Of a stretch of DNA of 64,000 nt, positions 34,901 to 45,826 are shown in pieces. Position 1 is the stretch's first letter, and each line of letters starts with the position of its first letter. Below the pieces are notes generated by a model. The model was not told where the DNA came from. It saw only the letters and a program-made list of their open reading frames with translations, and made no database searches. The translations under genes were made by a program, and so were the position numbers. Origin of the DNA: Symsagittifera roscoffensis (taxonomy: Eukaryota; Xenacoelomorpha; Acoela; Convolutidae); the NCBI RefSeq assembly GCF_963678635.1, contig NC_087068.1, positions 44,375,013 through 44,439,012 on the forward strand. Reading direction: 5' to 3'.

Positions 34901-36269
34901 TTGCCTCTTTCAAAATGGGCAGCAAGCCTGAGTGATGGATGCCAATTCCTCTTTTGAGAACCGGTAACATTTGTTCTACTTGAGGCAACTTTTTATCTTC
35001 ATCGCTGAGGCAGTCGATCGCATTATTAAACACTTCTTCAACTAGCTGTTTTTCTTCTGCTGTGTTGAAATCAAGCTTTTGCTGCTGCAGTGCATATGCC
35101 TCGCATTCTTTCTTACTGAAACTGAACACTATCACAGGTTGAAAGTTTCGCTCGTTAATCATTTTCACTATTTTGAAAATGTTGCTTTGGACTTGAGAGT
35201 TGTTCTTCTTTCCTCCTCCAGTTCCTCCTGATTCACTCGAACCCTTTAAACTTTCCATTGCCAGATTGAAATTATCTTCACGGAATTCACCTTTTTCGTT
35301 GACAACTAAATGCAAACCCTCAGCTCCAGCCGGGTAAATGTAGTGCTGCAAAGGCGTTGGTCGATAGTCTGTATACACCACGTGACACGATTGCTGATGC
35401 AAATGCGCAACCCACTCTGCAAACTGTCGGGCATTAGGAATTGTCGCCGACAAGAAAACATAATGCACATTATCAGGCAACAAAATAATAGTTTCCTCCC
35501 AAACCACACCCCGTTCCTTGTCTCGCATGTAGTGAATTTCATCAAATACCACCCAAGCTACTTCGCGCATGACCTCAGATCCTCGGTACAACATACTTCG
35601 CAGAATTTCGGTCGTCATTATCAAGCAGCCAGCTGATGGGTTAATGGTTACATCACCAGTCATCAAACCAACGTCAGTGAATTCTTCTGTCATTTCTCTA
35701 AACTTCTGGTTACTAAGCGCTTTGATAGGCGTAGTGTAAATAACACGCTGTTTATCTCGAAGCGATGTCGCAACTGCGTACTCAGCTACCACTGTTTTAC
35801 CAGCTGATGTATGAGCGGACACCAGAACAGATCTCTTATTTTCAATACAACGGATCGCTTCTTCCTGGAAAGGATCGAGTTTGAATGGATACTGTTTTGC
35901 TGGTGTCGTAGAAAGAGATTGCAACTCTTCAGCCGCAACGCCTTTAGGGGTGCACATTTCATGAACACATCCGGTTCTTACATCGGCTACCTTCGCCGTT
36001 TCTATTTGCGGCATCAATTTTATCAGTGCCATTTCTTCTTCTGCAATTGAAATTTTAGTCTTTGCAAAGGACTGTTCGTCTTTCTGTACATCAAAAAGTC
36101 CATCGTCATCTTGAAGTAAGTTATCCACATCTTTGAACCCACTGTCTGTGTCGGTCCCAGTGGATTTCGAAGCACCTGATTTTTTACGGGAGTCCAAACT
36201 CTTCCGCGGCTTCTTCGGAGCAGGTGTATCGTCTGCGCTAAACACGTCAAATAAATCACTTCCCGACAT
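31932..36269 (-). CDS. MTREX: Exosome RNA helicase MTR4, two exons
   Basis: MTR4 is the DExH helicase that unwinds RNA for the nuclear exosome, in TRAMP and NEXT-type complexes. Exon 1 is 36269-33461 (936 codons + 1 base) and exon 2 is 32200-31932, together ~1025 residues against ~1040 in vertebrates. Seen in order: an acidic N-terminus with DLFDVF, Walker A AHTSAGKT (residues 152-159), DEIH (243-246), SATIPN, HHSGLLP, QMSGRAGRRGID, the arch region, and a helical C-terminus ending FAASLYL. Donor G/GTGAGT at 33461/33460 and acceptor TTTAG before 32200 restore the family reading (KITIDEDDYVSSFRP). Without this splice, exon 1 would end in an unrelated VVKDSA. The 1260-bp intron carries a MITE-like element. 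All helicase motifs look intact, so the gene should be functional. Confidence 0.97.
32201..33460 (-). other. MTR4 intron with repeat insertions
   Basis: GTGAGT donor, TTTAG acceptor. It contains a TGTGGTCGGAAC repeat (32395-32450, minus) and the MITE-like element (33080-33425) only ~35 bp from the donor. No gene is seen inside. Confidence 0.8.
33080..33425. mobile_element. MITE-like element with terminal inverted repeats
   Basis: The left end GCAGAGGCGGATTTAGG plus a G-run is the inverse of the right end CCTAGATCCGCCCCC (GGCGGATTTAGG versus GGCGGATCTAGG). It is ~345 bp and has no coding capacity. Fragments of the same family lie at 10560-10700 and 11840-12040. The superfamily is not assigned because I could not define a target-site duplication. 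Confidence 0.6.
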
Positions 36270-36861
36270 AGCGCTCTGAAAGATATATCGAGATTGAAAA
36301 AGCCATGTTCAGTTCATTTTAGCAGAAATTTGACGCAGAAGAGAAACTCTACTTTGCGTCCGAAAATCGAATTGAGAGAATCTATTAAAAACTAGAGAAA
36401 AAAAACTTGAAGAAGAAGAAACACTTTAATTACTCTAAGGAATAGTCGTTGCAATAGTATACTACTACTACTAAAAGACTTCATTCCCTGATAATGGGCA
36501 ATGACAAAATAAAAACAGCAGTAAGCGCGACAAGTCGCGCATTTACACTTTTAAAAAAAGGAACATGAAGAGTTCAAATTAAAATCCGTCAGTTTGTTGA
36601 ATAACAGTGTTTCTAGATGTTTTTTCACAGTTGATGGATTCTGCAACAGGTTGATCCCCTTTCCTGAAACATAGTTTGCGTTCTCCACAGTACAATAAAA
36701 ATAGCTTCCCCATGTGGTCTTTCGGTAGCGCGAACACAGTCGTATCGCTGGACCGATTACCCGCTCGGGAGTAATAAAAAGAAATGAGTAACAAAAAGAA
36801 ACATGATTAAAAATATTAAAATCATAACGGTTTTGCAGAAGTTTACTGAAAAGAACAAGGT
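36270..36861. other. Upstream region of MTR4 up to the giant LTR
   Basis: Holds the MTR4 promoter region and, on the minus strand, one exon-like frame (36579-36770). The giant retroelement begins at ~36862, less than 600 bp from the MTR4 start codon. Confidence 0.5.
36579..36770 (-). other. Possible orphan terminal exon
   Basis: A minus-strand frame reads SSDTTVFALPKDHMGKLFLL, then CGERKLCFRKGDQPVAE and ends QQTDGF-stop. Composition looks coding and a CTCCCGAG acceptor-like site precedes it. I do not recognise the protein. It abuts the giant LTR element, which could have cut it from its upstream exons, but chance is not excluded. Confidence 0.25.
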
Positions 36862-37784
36862 CGTTCAGGTCGACCATAATGGATCAAAATGCAGATTCAG
36901 CATATTCGAAATTTTAGCAGTGAACCTTCCGAATTGGCGATTTTGAGGGAATAAGAGCGTTATTGGAACGATTGGCAAAACGGTGAGGGCTAGAATGTTC
37001 TGGTATTTTAAAATTTTAAAAATTCGAATTATGACGTCATATTTCTGAGAAACATCAGAAACGGCCATTTTGGCAGAAAAGTCGAAGAAGGACACAACAA
37101 CGATAGTTGCGACGACGACAACAACGAGAAAATTGAGAATCGGAATCAGAGAAAAGCAGAAGTAGCAGAAACCGCTCCAAGTTGCAACTATTGTGTCGCT
37201 ACAATAGTTGCAAGGCAGTTGCTAACAACAGTGAGGGATGGAAACCAGCCTTCCGGGTTACAGAGAAATCAAGCTTAACGTGCTTGATTCAGTGGATTCG
37301 AGAATCAGGAGGGGTTTCGGGACTGGAACTTTTATCATCTTATATGAACTTTTAGCTTCCCTGTCATGTCCTGATTTGAATTTAACTAACATCTGAATTC
37401 ATTTTGCTAGAATGAGAAGCTAGGAGTTGGGTGAAAGGGTTGATCCATCTTCGATGGAGATGATGATTTTTATCTACTGAACAAAAACATTAATAATTCA
37501 ATAAGTGGTAGTAGCCCTGTTTTTAGGAGTGACCTCGTGGTCTGGAGATACTGAGACCCAGCCATGGGTTTACTATTTCTGCATGTATTTCAGTTAATTT
37601 GAGTGTTTTGACCGAGGCCGAAAGCAGTAACGTTTTTTGTCGACCCGATGTTGGAAAGACCACCGTAAGTACTGGCTTGGTAGAGACGGTGAAAAGCATG
37701 CAAAGCTCTGTTTGGACGTTAGCCAGTCGTCTTAGGACTTAGTTTTGTTCTCCCTCTATATGTATCTTCCGGGCGAATGTTACA
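36862..37784 (+). repeat. 5' LTR of the giant element
   Basis: Near-identical to 60678-61602 from TCGACCA onward and ending CGGGCGAATGTTACA. Its first ~9 bases (CGTTCAGGT) do not match the right LTR start TGTGACATT, so the outer edge is mutated or truncated. It contains a perfect hairpin AATCAAGC/GCTTGATT (37267-37289) with loop TTAACGT, the same module as in the leader. Confidence 0.9.
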
Positions 37785-37796
37785 TACATGTTTTTA

Positions 37797-37814
37797 TGGC
37801 GCTCCTGGGTGTTA
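37797..37814 (+). promoter_or_regulatory. Probable primer binding site
   Basis: TGGCGCTCCTGGGTG starts 12 bases after the 5' LTR and begins with the TGG expected to pair with a tRNA CCA end. I did not identify the tRNA. Confidence 0.4.
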
Positions 37815-40654
37815 TTCTTTTTTAACATCATGACCGGCAGAACCGTTAACGAGCACTCCGCGCCGAGCGGATGCTCACATTAACGCCCTTAATAGGCATA
37901 AACCGCCGGGGCGGAAGGGTAGTTCGGAACGCGGAAGCCTTCCGGATTATCGTGAATAGCTTTTTAACCTAGTTAAGACCGAAAATTCACGAACCAGGAA
38001 GGGTGGGGGGATTCGCGGTCCCGTCATTTCCTGAGTGGTCCATGACCAAAAACATTTAAAGATATAGATAAAACCAAACAAAAAGTAGTATAGTACCCAA
38101 AAAAAAAACATTAAAAAAATAACCGAAAAGACCAAAAACAGTAAAAAAAAAAAAAAAGTAAAAAATCAGTAGATATCATCCCCCCAGACAAGATGTGATC
38201 CGACCCTCCCGTTTGTTGTTGATAAAGATATTGTTGTTACAGGCATTTATATCAGTCAGGATCGTTACGATCAATTTTGTGGCCCGTTTTTGAAGCTTGT
38301 ACTGTAGGGTTATTTGAGCATTTAAGCACGTTAATGATAAATTGCGCTCAATCCGGAAGGGTCAACTGATTTGCGCTCAATCCGGAGGGGTCTTGGGAGA
38401 AGATTGATCCGGCAAGCAGTACAAGGAGCAAGAAGAAGGGGCTCAACGACAACAACAATTGACTGTTGGGTATCGTTAACAAGTTTTGTATCCCTTTTGG
38501 TGTCCACTGTAGTGACCCTTCACCGAACTGCGAATATCCGAGTTAAGCACCTTAATTCGGATATTAAACAAACCCGGAGGGGTATAGTATTACTAATATT
38601 ATTTTTTATGTAGCCTATATTAATACTCCTATACCGTTTTTCAGTGAAAAACACAGAAATTAGACCGGTTTTTAGGGTCAAAATAGCGATATTTTGATTC
38701 CCACACAAATCGCAATTTTTGAGATATCGATAATTTTTGAAACGGAAAAAAAGCGCTAAATTAGTGTGTTACATCGTAACTGCACTACTATAATAGATAA
38801 AACCGGTTAAGTTTAGTTCGGAAGTGGTTGGAACTATTTTGGAACAAAAAACCAAATTTTCGTGATTTTTGAGAAAACGAAACATTATAAATTCAAAATT
38901 TTTTTTGAAATTTTTGAGTTAGAACAGTAAAAATAGTTGTTCGGACAACTTCCACTAGTGAATCTACGAGTTTTAAAACCCGCTACCCGAAAGCCTTCCG
39001 GGTTGCAGAGAAATCGAACTTAACGTGTTTGATTTGGTGGATTCATCAACCCGGAGGGGTATAGGTAGCATAGTTTTTCGCAAAATTTTTCAACTAAAGC
39101 GTTTTAGATCAGGTCTTTTGCATTGAACTAGAAAAGTATAGGCCTTCTGAGCTCGGACCAATAATTTTCAGGTCGAAAAGAACAGAATTGTGGAAAAAGT
39201 TAGGCGGAACCTATAAGAGAAAAATTTCTTGACTTTAGAAAAAAGATGTTTTGGTTAATAACTTTGGAACTACTGGGCATATCCAATTGATCTTGGTACC
39301 AATAGATCAGAAATTAGCTGAGCTTACTGATAGGGACAAAAGTTTTTCGAAAAAGAAAGCGTGAAAAGTTTTTGAGATTGTTTTTAGCAAATTCACCAAT
39401 TTGGGAGGGAGACCCTTCACGTTTTGTAAATTTTTTTTTAGGAAAGCCCTTACACCCCTCCCAAAAGGTAACAGCGGTTGAATAGAGTAACTTTAGGCTG
39501 TTCTAGACGAAAAGGGAAGGCTAAAGGCACACGAAAACCTTAATCGAGCCGAAGTTAGGCTAGCGATAAGACCCTTCACCGTTAGCGTGAATTGTCAAAT
39601 AAGGGGCTTAACTTCAATCCGGAAGGGTCTAGGAAAGGATCACATACCCTTCCTAGTTAATTTAAAAAGCATAATAGCATCGAAGAACGTATCCGGAGGG
39701 GTATAGGTTGAAAGAAGGAAATCTCCGAAAAGCTACTTTTACAAAAAAAAAAAAAAATTCAAATTCGGAGGGGTCCCAATCCGGAAGGGTCATGTTTTCA
39801 CAAAACCGGAGGGGTCCAAATCCGGAGGGGTCTTATATTCACTATTTCAGAGGGGTCCAAATCCGGAGGGGTCTTATATTTACTAACTCAGAGGGGTCCC
39901 AATCTGGAGGGGTCTAAATTTTGCTAGTCCGGAAGGGTCTTATTTTTGCCAATCCGGAGGGGTATTATTTTATTAAAGGACTTAGGTAAACGGAAGAAAA
40001 ACTAAAGTGAAAGGTATAAGGTTATTAGCAGACAGGCTAGGAATCAGTGACTGCACTGGTAACTTGCCTTTCATTAAAGACCAGACCAAAACAAAACAGG
40101 TCCGAACTCGGATATTCGCGACACTAAGTCTAAACTAAAAAGAGCGTAATTCATTGGTGTGGATTGAAACCCAAAACGTTTTTGTGAAAAGTGACTGCCC
40201 TGAGGATTGTAGTAGGTCTAGTTCGGGCAGTCCGAAGGCAGATAGGTAACACAGTACTCGGTGGGTGCAATAGACGCGCACTTGAGAAAATTACTGCCTT
40301 CAAAGTTTTGTCTGTTTGGTGCAGCACCGAGCAGGGAAAGCTTTTTCTTTAAAATATAAGTTCGACTATTGTACTGCGACCAACTAAAAGTACAATACAC
40401 ATACGTTTTTTTATAGAGATATTCATATTCTGTCATTATATATATTTTTTTGTTTTTGATTTTAAATCAACATAATTTGTGCTTGATTGGGTAGTGAGTA
40501 CACTATCTTTTAAATTGACTGATAACAACATATTGTGCTAGTTCTCAAATCTTACGAACGATAATCGGTTAGTGTGAATAAATTATATACAAACTGTACT
40601 CTGATAACATACAGGGATTCGTGGTCACTATTTAATAGAATCTTGTGAAATTTA
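37815..40654 (+). other. Long leader with structured repeats and CCGGAGGGGT boxes
   Basis: No coding signal is seen between the primer binding site and gag. About 16 boxes of the form CCGGAGGGGT(C/A) or CCGGAAGGGTC occur, ten of them packed in 39765-39962. Several close hairpins: 38515-38583 has outer pairing ACCCTTC/GGAGGGGT and an inner 15-bp stem (38533-38547 with 38551-38565). 38994-39060 has CCTTCCGGGTT/AACCCGGAGGG around AATCGAAC/GTTTGATT. 39569-39630 has AGACCCTTC/GAAGGGTCT. 37850-37875 has GAGCA-TCCGC/GCGGA-TGCTC. Loops repeatedly contain TTAACG or TTAAGCAC. Role unknown; packaging, dimerisation or translation control are guesses. Confidence 0.75.
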
Positions 40655-40822
40655 TTGTGTTGTGTCATTATTATTGATAGTCAAAATATAAGGTTACTAG
40701 CAATCGAATTAAGTGTATATGCATTAATAAGTGACAAATTGAGAATGTGTCTAGACAAGTCAAGGAGACCTAAACGGGGTAATAGCTCTAGGAAATTCAT
40801 ACCTAAAAAGCAAAGAAGAACA

Positions 40823-41170
40823 ATGACCGATCCTTTTGTGGATTGGATCAAACGAGCCCGGACCGACAAAGGGGAGACGGTTTCAGGCAGAATGGTTGAA
40901 ACAAGGAGTCGGAAGACCTCAGAAGAGCGAAAAAAACCGTTAGAAGTGGAGGTCAATACGGACCATGCCATGAACGACAACCAGGAAGTCTGGCGAGTGA
41001 ATCTACTCCGGTGGAACAAGGCCATGATTTTGCCACTTCCACCGGGACATTGGATCGAGAGGAGATGTCGGAACTGTCCGACATCTCAACTGAAATAGCG
41101 GCAACTAGAAGATCTCCAACAGACAACACTATGATGCAGGCGGAACTGAGAAACAAACAACGTCATCATC
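40823..41170 (+). pseudogene. Gag N-terminal region of the giant element, frameshifted
   Basis: The frame begins MTDPFVDWIKRARTDKGE and is basic then mixed-charge. From about 40980 the better-looking frame is one base over, rich in Ser/Thr/Glu (STGTLDREEMSELSDISTEI), ending near 41188. This implies a 1-base frameshift. There is no known domain; the position suggests a matrix-like N-terminus. Confidence 0.5.
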
Positions 41171-41183
41171 GTTCTCAGAAAGA

Positions 41184-41837
41184 ATGAGGAACACCTTAGG
41201 AAACATCTTTCCATTCACCATGGGAGGGGGCGCAGGAAATGGAGGTGAATCCCAGGAGGAGGAGGACGAAGAAGAGCAAGTGGACTCTGGGTCTCAAGTC
41301 AGCCTCAATAGTTCGACCCAGGAGAATGAGGCATACGTCGGAAGAGAGACTGGAACCAGGGACAAATTTGGTGTAGTGAGAACGATAAGCAAAGAGGTAA
41401 ACACACCGGGCCAGTCAAGAGACTTCGCGACTATGACAAATTCAGAGCTGCAAACTGGGGGGAGTAGAAACAGAGGGCTAGGCAACGCATTGGCGGATCC
41501 TGAGGTGGATAATGAAAAGACGTCGAGGCAGAGAGTCAAGGCCCGGATCTCGACCAGCACGAAGCTACCTGGGACCGACAGGGTTACACCGCCACTAGTG
41601 ACGCCACTCGTGGATAACGGGGCAGCACTAGAAGAAGCCTTAAACAACATAGTGGACAGTTTAGGAGAACAAAATGAACAGATGTCTAGAAGAATGAGTG
41701 AACTAGAAAGGAAACAGTTAACAGAAAGAGAAAGTCTGCGGAAAGAAATAAACCGCAATAGACAAGAAGTTGGTAGGAGCGAAAAACGCTTGAAGAAAGA
41801 ACGGACGAGCATATGGCGAAGAACTTGTCGCGAATGA
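41184..41837 (+). pseudogene. Gag middle region: acidic stretch and coiled coil
   Basis: The frame of 217 codons has a Glu-rich patch (QEEEDEEEQVDSGSQ), a disordered Ser/Thr/Gly region and a C-terminal coiled coil (SRRMSELERKQLTERESLRK). After 41837 a frameshift moves coding to another frame. It probably helps Gag assemble through the coiled coil; this is inferred from position and composition only. Confidence 0.55.
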
Positions 41838-41941
41838 CAAGAGAAGCGGAACAGAGAGAGTTACGCTTAAGAGACGACATGGAGAAGTTGTGAATTCAGC
41901 AAGAGCAGTCTCTTGGGACTCTTGACACAAAGATAGACGCG

Positions 41942-42937
41942 ATGATGGAGAGGCGAACTCAGGCTATCATGGACAGGTTGGACGGGCTACTAAGCAGCAA
42001 GAGTGGACCAAAAGAAGGGGAACCGAACTCGGGAGGTCCCAGCAGGGAGCCGAAGGTGAACTTCAATGAACATCAAAAGAGGAAGACATATGGACCCACT
42101 AGAGGCAGGGGCAGTTCAACAGGCTATGCCACAAGGGATAATAGAACATGGGGCCCGAACAGTAGAGCAAGTTCAACGGGGAACAGACAGACCTCTAATG
42201 AACGACCAACGCAAGGCACACATGCGAGTGGGAGAAGTGATTCCGGTAACAGAGGGTATGCAAGCCCGGGGAGGAGTCATGTGGGCCAAGCGGGAAACAC
42301 TCACGGCGATTCGGATTGCAGGAATGCACCGCATACAGAGCCTTTGAGAAAGTGTGAGGACACTCAGGCGGGACACTCAGGGGATGCTACGGCAACGGCC
42401 ACAGCCTTTGAACCCCTAAACAGATCTTTGGAGACATTCCTTACAAGGTTATCCAGAACCAATGAACGCAGTGAGAAGTCCAGAAGAGTTTTTAAGAAAC
42501 CAAGATGCTATAAAGACGAATCTGATGGCTGTATTGATACCTGGATAGAGGTAATGAAACTGCATTTCGAGGAAGAGGACTTGTCGGAGAGACAGGAATG
42601 CAGTGCGCTCACCAGTAATTTGGAAGGGACAGCCCTAAACTGTGTCATGGCCAAGAAGCAATATCAGCGTGACACAGCTGAGAAAATCTTCGAAATCTTG
42701 TTAAACCGTTTCGGATCAGGGGTGCAGGGGCACCAAGCGATGATGCGCTTCGAGAAACGGATGCAACGAGAAGATGAAACGATAGACAAGTTTCTCTTGG
42801 AAATGCTGAGAACACGCAGCCAACCGGATGAGTCAAATCGAAGGATGAACCTGGCCGTAGCCTCAAAATTCATCGATGGTGTGAAGAATGATGAACTTCG
42901 AACAATGCTAGCAACGCATTACACCACTATCAATTAA
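41942..42937 (+). pseudogene. Gag: Gly/Arg/Ser-rich linker and capsid-like domain
   Basis: Residues ~1-150 are low-complexity, Gly/Ser/Arg/Thr-rich. Residues ~190-330 match the retrotransposon Gag capsid pattern: DTWIEVMKLHFEEEDLSERQ, LEGTALNCV, RFGSGVQGHQAMMRFEKR and EDETIDKFLLEM. Capsid proteins of this fold build the particle that encloses the RNA. The frame stops at 42937 and resumes one frame over at 42957, so one more frameshift separates capsid and nucleocapsid. Confidence 0.75.
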
Positions 42938-42956
42938 TGCGCCAACACCAGAGGAG

Positions 42957-43682
42957 TTGAGGCTCAAGTCAAAAGAGTATCTTTTGTTGAAACCTCCTTC
43001 GAGATCTGGATACTACAAGAACAATTATGGCAATTTTAACAACGGACCAGCAAACCAAGGGAACAATTGGTACAAACCGAGGGATGATATGGACAAGAGA
43101 CGCTCTTGTGCCAATTGCAGTTCAACGGACCATCATGTGTCAGCATGCCCAACTTACAAACAAGGCATGAAAGCAATAGGCTTTAGCCTCGAGGACGAGG
43201 ATGCGTCAGAATTGGACCATGAGGATTTCATGAGAGGAGTAATTGCAAAATTCGGCCCGAGGTGTTTCTTTTGCAACTTGGAAGGCCATTTTAAATCAGA
43301 TTGTCCGCAATTCTGGGATGCAGTGGCAGACATCAAGCATCCAAGGCATGAAGAAGCTTTGTCAGGAGTGAAAGCCAGCAAGGCTCGCCTGTTGAGTGAA
43401 GCGGAGGCACGCAGAAAAGATAAACCTCAAGAGCTGGCGGCAAAGAAAATGCAAGCGGTAACAGAAGAGACACGTGAACCGGAACCAGCAACTGCGGCCG
43501 ATGACTTCAAGATTGATTATAAGGCAGCCGCGAGGGATGCTCTAAGTAGAGTGCAGCAGGAACTGGTGACGAAAGAGATCGAACAAAAAGTGAAACTTGA
43601 ACTGGAGAATGAGAAATTTCAGGAGCAACTGAATGCCTTCGAAGCAACGGAGTTCGAAGAAACTAAAGCACAAGCAGTTTGA
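42957..43682 (+). CDS. Gag nucleocapsid with two CCHC zinc knuckles
   Basis: Two CX2CX4HX4C knuckles are complete: CANCSSTDHHVSAC (from 43107) and CFFCNLEGHFKSDC (from 43263). Such knuckles bind genomic RNA during packaging. The C-terminal 100 residues are Lys/Glu-rich and helical (ELVTKEIEQKVKLELENEKF). The frame ends at TGA 43680-43682, right where the protease should begin, overlapping the next ORF by 4 bases. Confidence 0.85.
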   Translation: MRLKSKEYLLLKPPSRSGYYKNNYGNFNNGPANQGNNWYKPRDDMDKRRSCANCSSTDHHVSACPTYKQGMKAIGFSLEDEDASELDHEDFMRGVIAKFGPRCFFCNLEGHFKSDCPQFWDAVADIKHPRHEEALSGVKASKARLLSEAEARRKDKPQELAAKKMQAVTEETREPEPATAADDFKIDYKAAARDALSRVQQELVTKEIEQKVKLELENEKFQEQLNAFEATEFEETKAQAV

Positions 43683-44299
43683 GCATGAAACTTAATGTGA
43701 TCTCCGGTCAGAGGTTCGGCATGGTGCCGCAAGGAAGCAAGATACAGTCGATAATCTCAGTAGCTGGACAACAGGTAATCAGAAATTTAAATCGAGGAGC
43801 TATTTACGTAGCCGGAAGAACACCAATAACGGTCCTCCACATGGGAGGACGGGATCTTTGGATGAGCTTCCTGGTAGTAGAGAATTTGGACGACGCCGAC
43901 CAATTCATCTTGGGCAGAGATTTTGTCAGGAATTCTGACGTGATGATTGACTTGAACAACGGTCTGATACGGATTAGAAACCCGGACAGGAAGTATGTTA
44001 AGAAACCAATTAATAGGATAAAAACAGACGAAAACAAGGTACCAATTTTTTTAGATAGAAAAGTAAAACTACAGCCAGGACAAGCTGTGGTGGCAATTTT
44101 TAGAATGAGGAATTTGAATTCTTTAAGTGATAGTAAACAGGTTTGCTTAGTACCGAATCCAAATAGTCAGAGTTCGGTGATTTTAGGCCGGAGCTTCTCG
44201 GTAACGCGAAACGGACTGTGTGTCAGTGTGTTATTGAACACACTGGACACCACGGTTTCAATCAGCGTGAAAAGAAGCTTGGCTACGCTTTGCCGATGA
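43679..44299 (+). pseudogene. Retropepsin-like protease remnant lacking its active-site triad
   Basis: The C-terminal half of a gypsy aspartic protease is clear: FILGRDFVRNSDVMIDLNNG with flanking strands. The N-terminal catalytic D-S/T-G should lie just before KLNVISGQRF, but the sequence there reads through the previous ORF's stop and no such triad is present in any frame. The protease is therefore probably inactive through deletion. The remaining C-terminal ~100 residues link to RT. The frame overlaps the next ORF by 82 bases. Confidence 0.65.
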
Positions 44300-45792
44300 G
44301 GACCGGCTATGAGGAGACACAAGTCTTGAAGAAACATAGCGTGAAAGACTGTCCTTATCATGCTAGTAAAGATAAAATTTTGAAGAGGATTAATGAATTA
44401 AAATCTATTCATAAATTGTTTTCAATGAAATCCGAAACGGACGACGGCTTATCCAGCTGCTCGAATTTTCCGGAACGCCCCTCGTCATATGAACTAGAAT
44501 CTGACAAACCGATTTTGCCAGAGATAGAACATTTGAAAAGGAAAATAGGTGAGGGAGATTTCGAAAAATTGCGGAACCTCCTAAATCGGAACGCAGATGT
44601 ATTTTCAAAACATAAGGCGGATATCGGTTGCTGTAATTTCGTCGAACACGAAATCGAACTTGAAGAGGGCGCCGTTCCCCACAGGGAAGGCGCAAGAAGA
44701 ATGACGCCACACAAATCGGAAGCGTGCCGAGCGGAAATAGAAATGGTGCTTGAATACGATATGATAGAACCCTCGAAATCGCCATGGGCCTGCGGAGTAG
44801 TAATGGCGAAAAAGAAAGGGGGGCAGCTTAGATTTTGTTGCGACATTCGTTACTTGAACGCGGTAACAATTAAAGATGCGTACCCGATACCGCGGATAGA
44901 CGAGAGCCTCTCTAAGCTTGGTGATGCCAAGTTCTTTACCACATTGGACTTGGGTTCTGCCTTCTGGCAGGTCCCTCTGCGGAAGAAGGATAGAGAGAAA
45001 ACCGGATTCGCGTGCGAATTGGGATTGTACCAGTGGAAGAGGATGCCCTTCGGCTTGTGCAATGCAACGGCCAATTTTCAAAGACTGATGCCTCAGGCTT
45101 TGACGAGAGTGACCAAGAAGTACGGGAATCTCGTGATGTGTTACGTGGATGACGTAGTCATAGCGACACCGACCCTGGAAGACCACATTGATAGGCTCGA
45201 TGAGGTCTTTGGATACATGAAAAGAGCAGGATTGAAGTGCAAACCATCGAAATGTGAAATCCTTAGGGATTCAATTAAGTACCTGGGAAGAATGGTGGAC
45301 AGGCATGGTGTGAGACCGGACCCGGAAGCAGTGGAAGCAGTGTTGACATGGAAAGCTCCCAGAACGGACACACAGCTCCTGGGCTTCCTAGGGTTTGCCA
45401 ATTACTACCGGGAGTTCATAAAAGGATATGCGGAAAGGGTGTATCCGATGCAAAAGCTAATGCGCAACAAAGGGAAAAAGTTCGAATGGAACGATGAAGC
45501 ACAACTTGCCTTCGAGAACATAAAGCGGGAACTGTGCGAAGCGCCAGTGCTAGGCAGGCCCACAGAAAAGGGCATGTATGTTCTTGACACAGACGCATCG
45601 GTAGTGGCCATCTCAGGAATATTGCATCAAGAGCAAGAATGGAACGGAAGAACGGTTCTCCGTCCCATTGCATACGGCAGCAAGGTCTTGAGTGACACGT
45701 GGAAAAGTAGAGTCTCGTGGAAAAGTACCGTGCATACTTGGGGAGCGCTCCCTTCAAGTTACGCGTGGACAACAGAGCGTTATCCTGGTTGA
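44218..45792 (+). CDS. Reverse transcriptase and start of RNase H
   Basis: The 524-codon frame encodes a gypsy RT. It has a fingers motif CGVVMAKKKGGQLRFCCDIR, the first catalytic Asp in TTLDLGSAFWQ (44947), MPFGLCNATANFQ, and the YVDD box (45142-45153). A connection region (GFLGFANYYREFI) follows, then RNase H with LDTDAS (45583-45600). All three RT Asp codons are intact. From ~45700 the frame is scrambled (KSRVSWKSTVHTWG): part of RNase H is deleted and its end continues in another frame to ~45832. Residues before ~120 are linker from the protease; the true N-terminus would be made by polyprotein cleavage. Confidence 0.9.
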   Translation: MCQCVIEHTGHHGFNQREKKLGYALPMRTGYEETQVLKKHSVKDCPYHASKDKILKRINELKSIHKLFSMKSETDDGLSSCSNFPERPSSYELESDKPILPEIEHLKRKIGEGDFEKLRNLLNRNADVFSKHKADIGCCNFVEHEIELEEGAVPHREGARRMTPHKSEACRAEIEMVLEYDMIEPSKSPWACGVVMAKKKGGQLRFCCDIRYLNAVTIKDAYPIPRIDESLSKLGDAKFFTTLDLGSAFWQVPLRKKDREKTGFACELGLYQWKRMPFGLCNATANFQRLMPQALTRVTKKYGNLVMCYVDDVVIATPTLEDHIDRLDEVFGYMKRAGLKCKPSKCEILRDSIKYLGRMVDRHGVRPDPEAVEAVLTWKAPRTDTQLLGFLGFANYYREFIKGYAERVYPMQKLMRNKGKKFEWNDEAQLAFENIKRELCEAPVLGRPTEKGMYVLDTDASVVAISGILHQEQEWNGRTVLRPIAYGSKVLSDTWKSRVSWKSTVHTWGALPSSYAWTTERYPG

Positions 45793-45826
45793 AGACCTAC
45801 TCGATGGATCAGAGTTATATTGGTAG

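Noticed and set aside
37250-37320. Hammerhead ribozyme in the LTR
   Set aside because: The conserved CUGAUGA and GAAA cores are not present in the right arrangement; only simple hairpins are seen.
41060-41098. Zinc-finger-like ERRCRNC at the end of the first gag ORF
   Set aside because: It lies after a likely frameshift; the neighbouring frame has better coding character and the knuckles proper are at 43107 and 43263.
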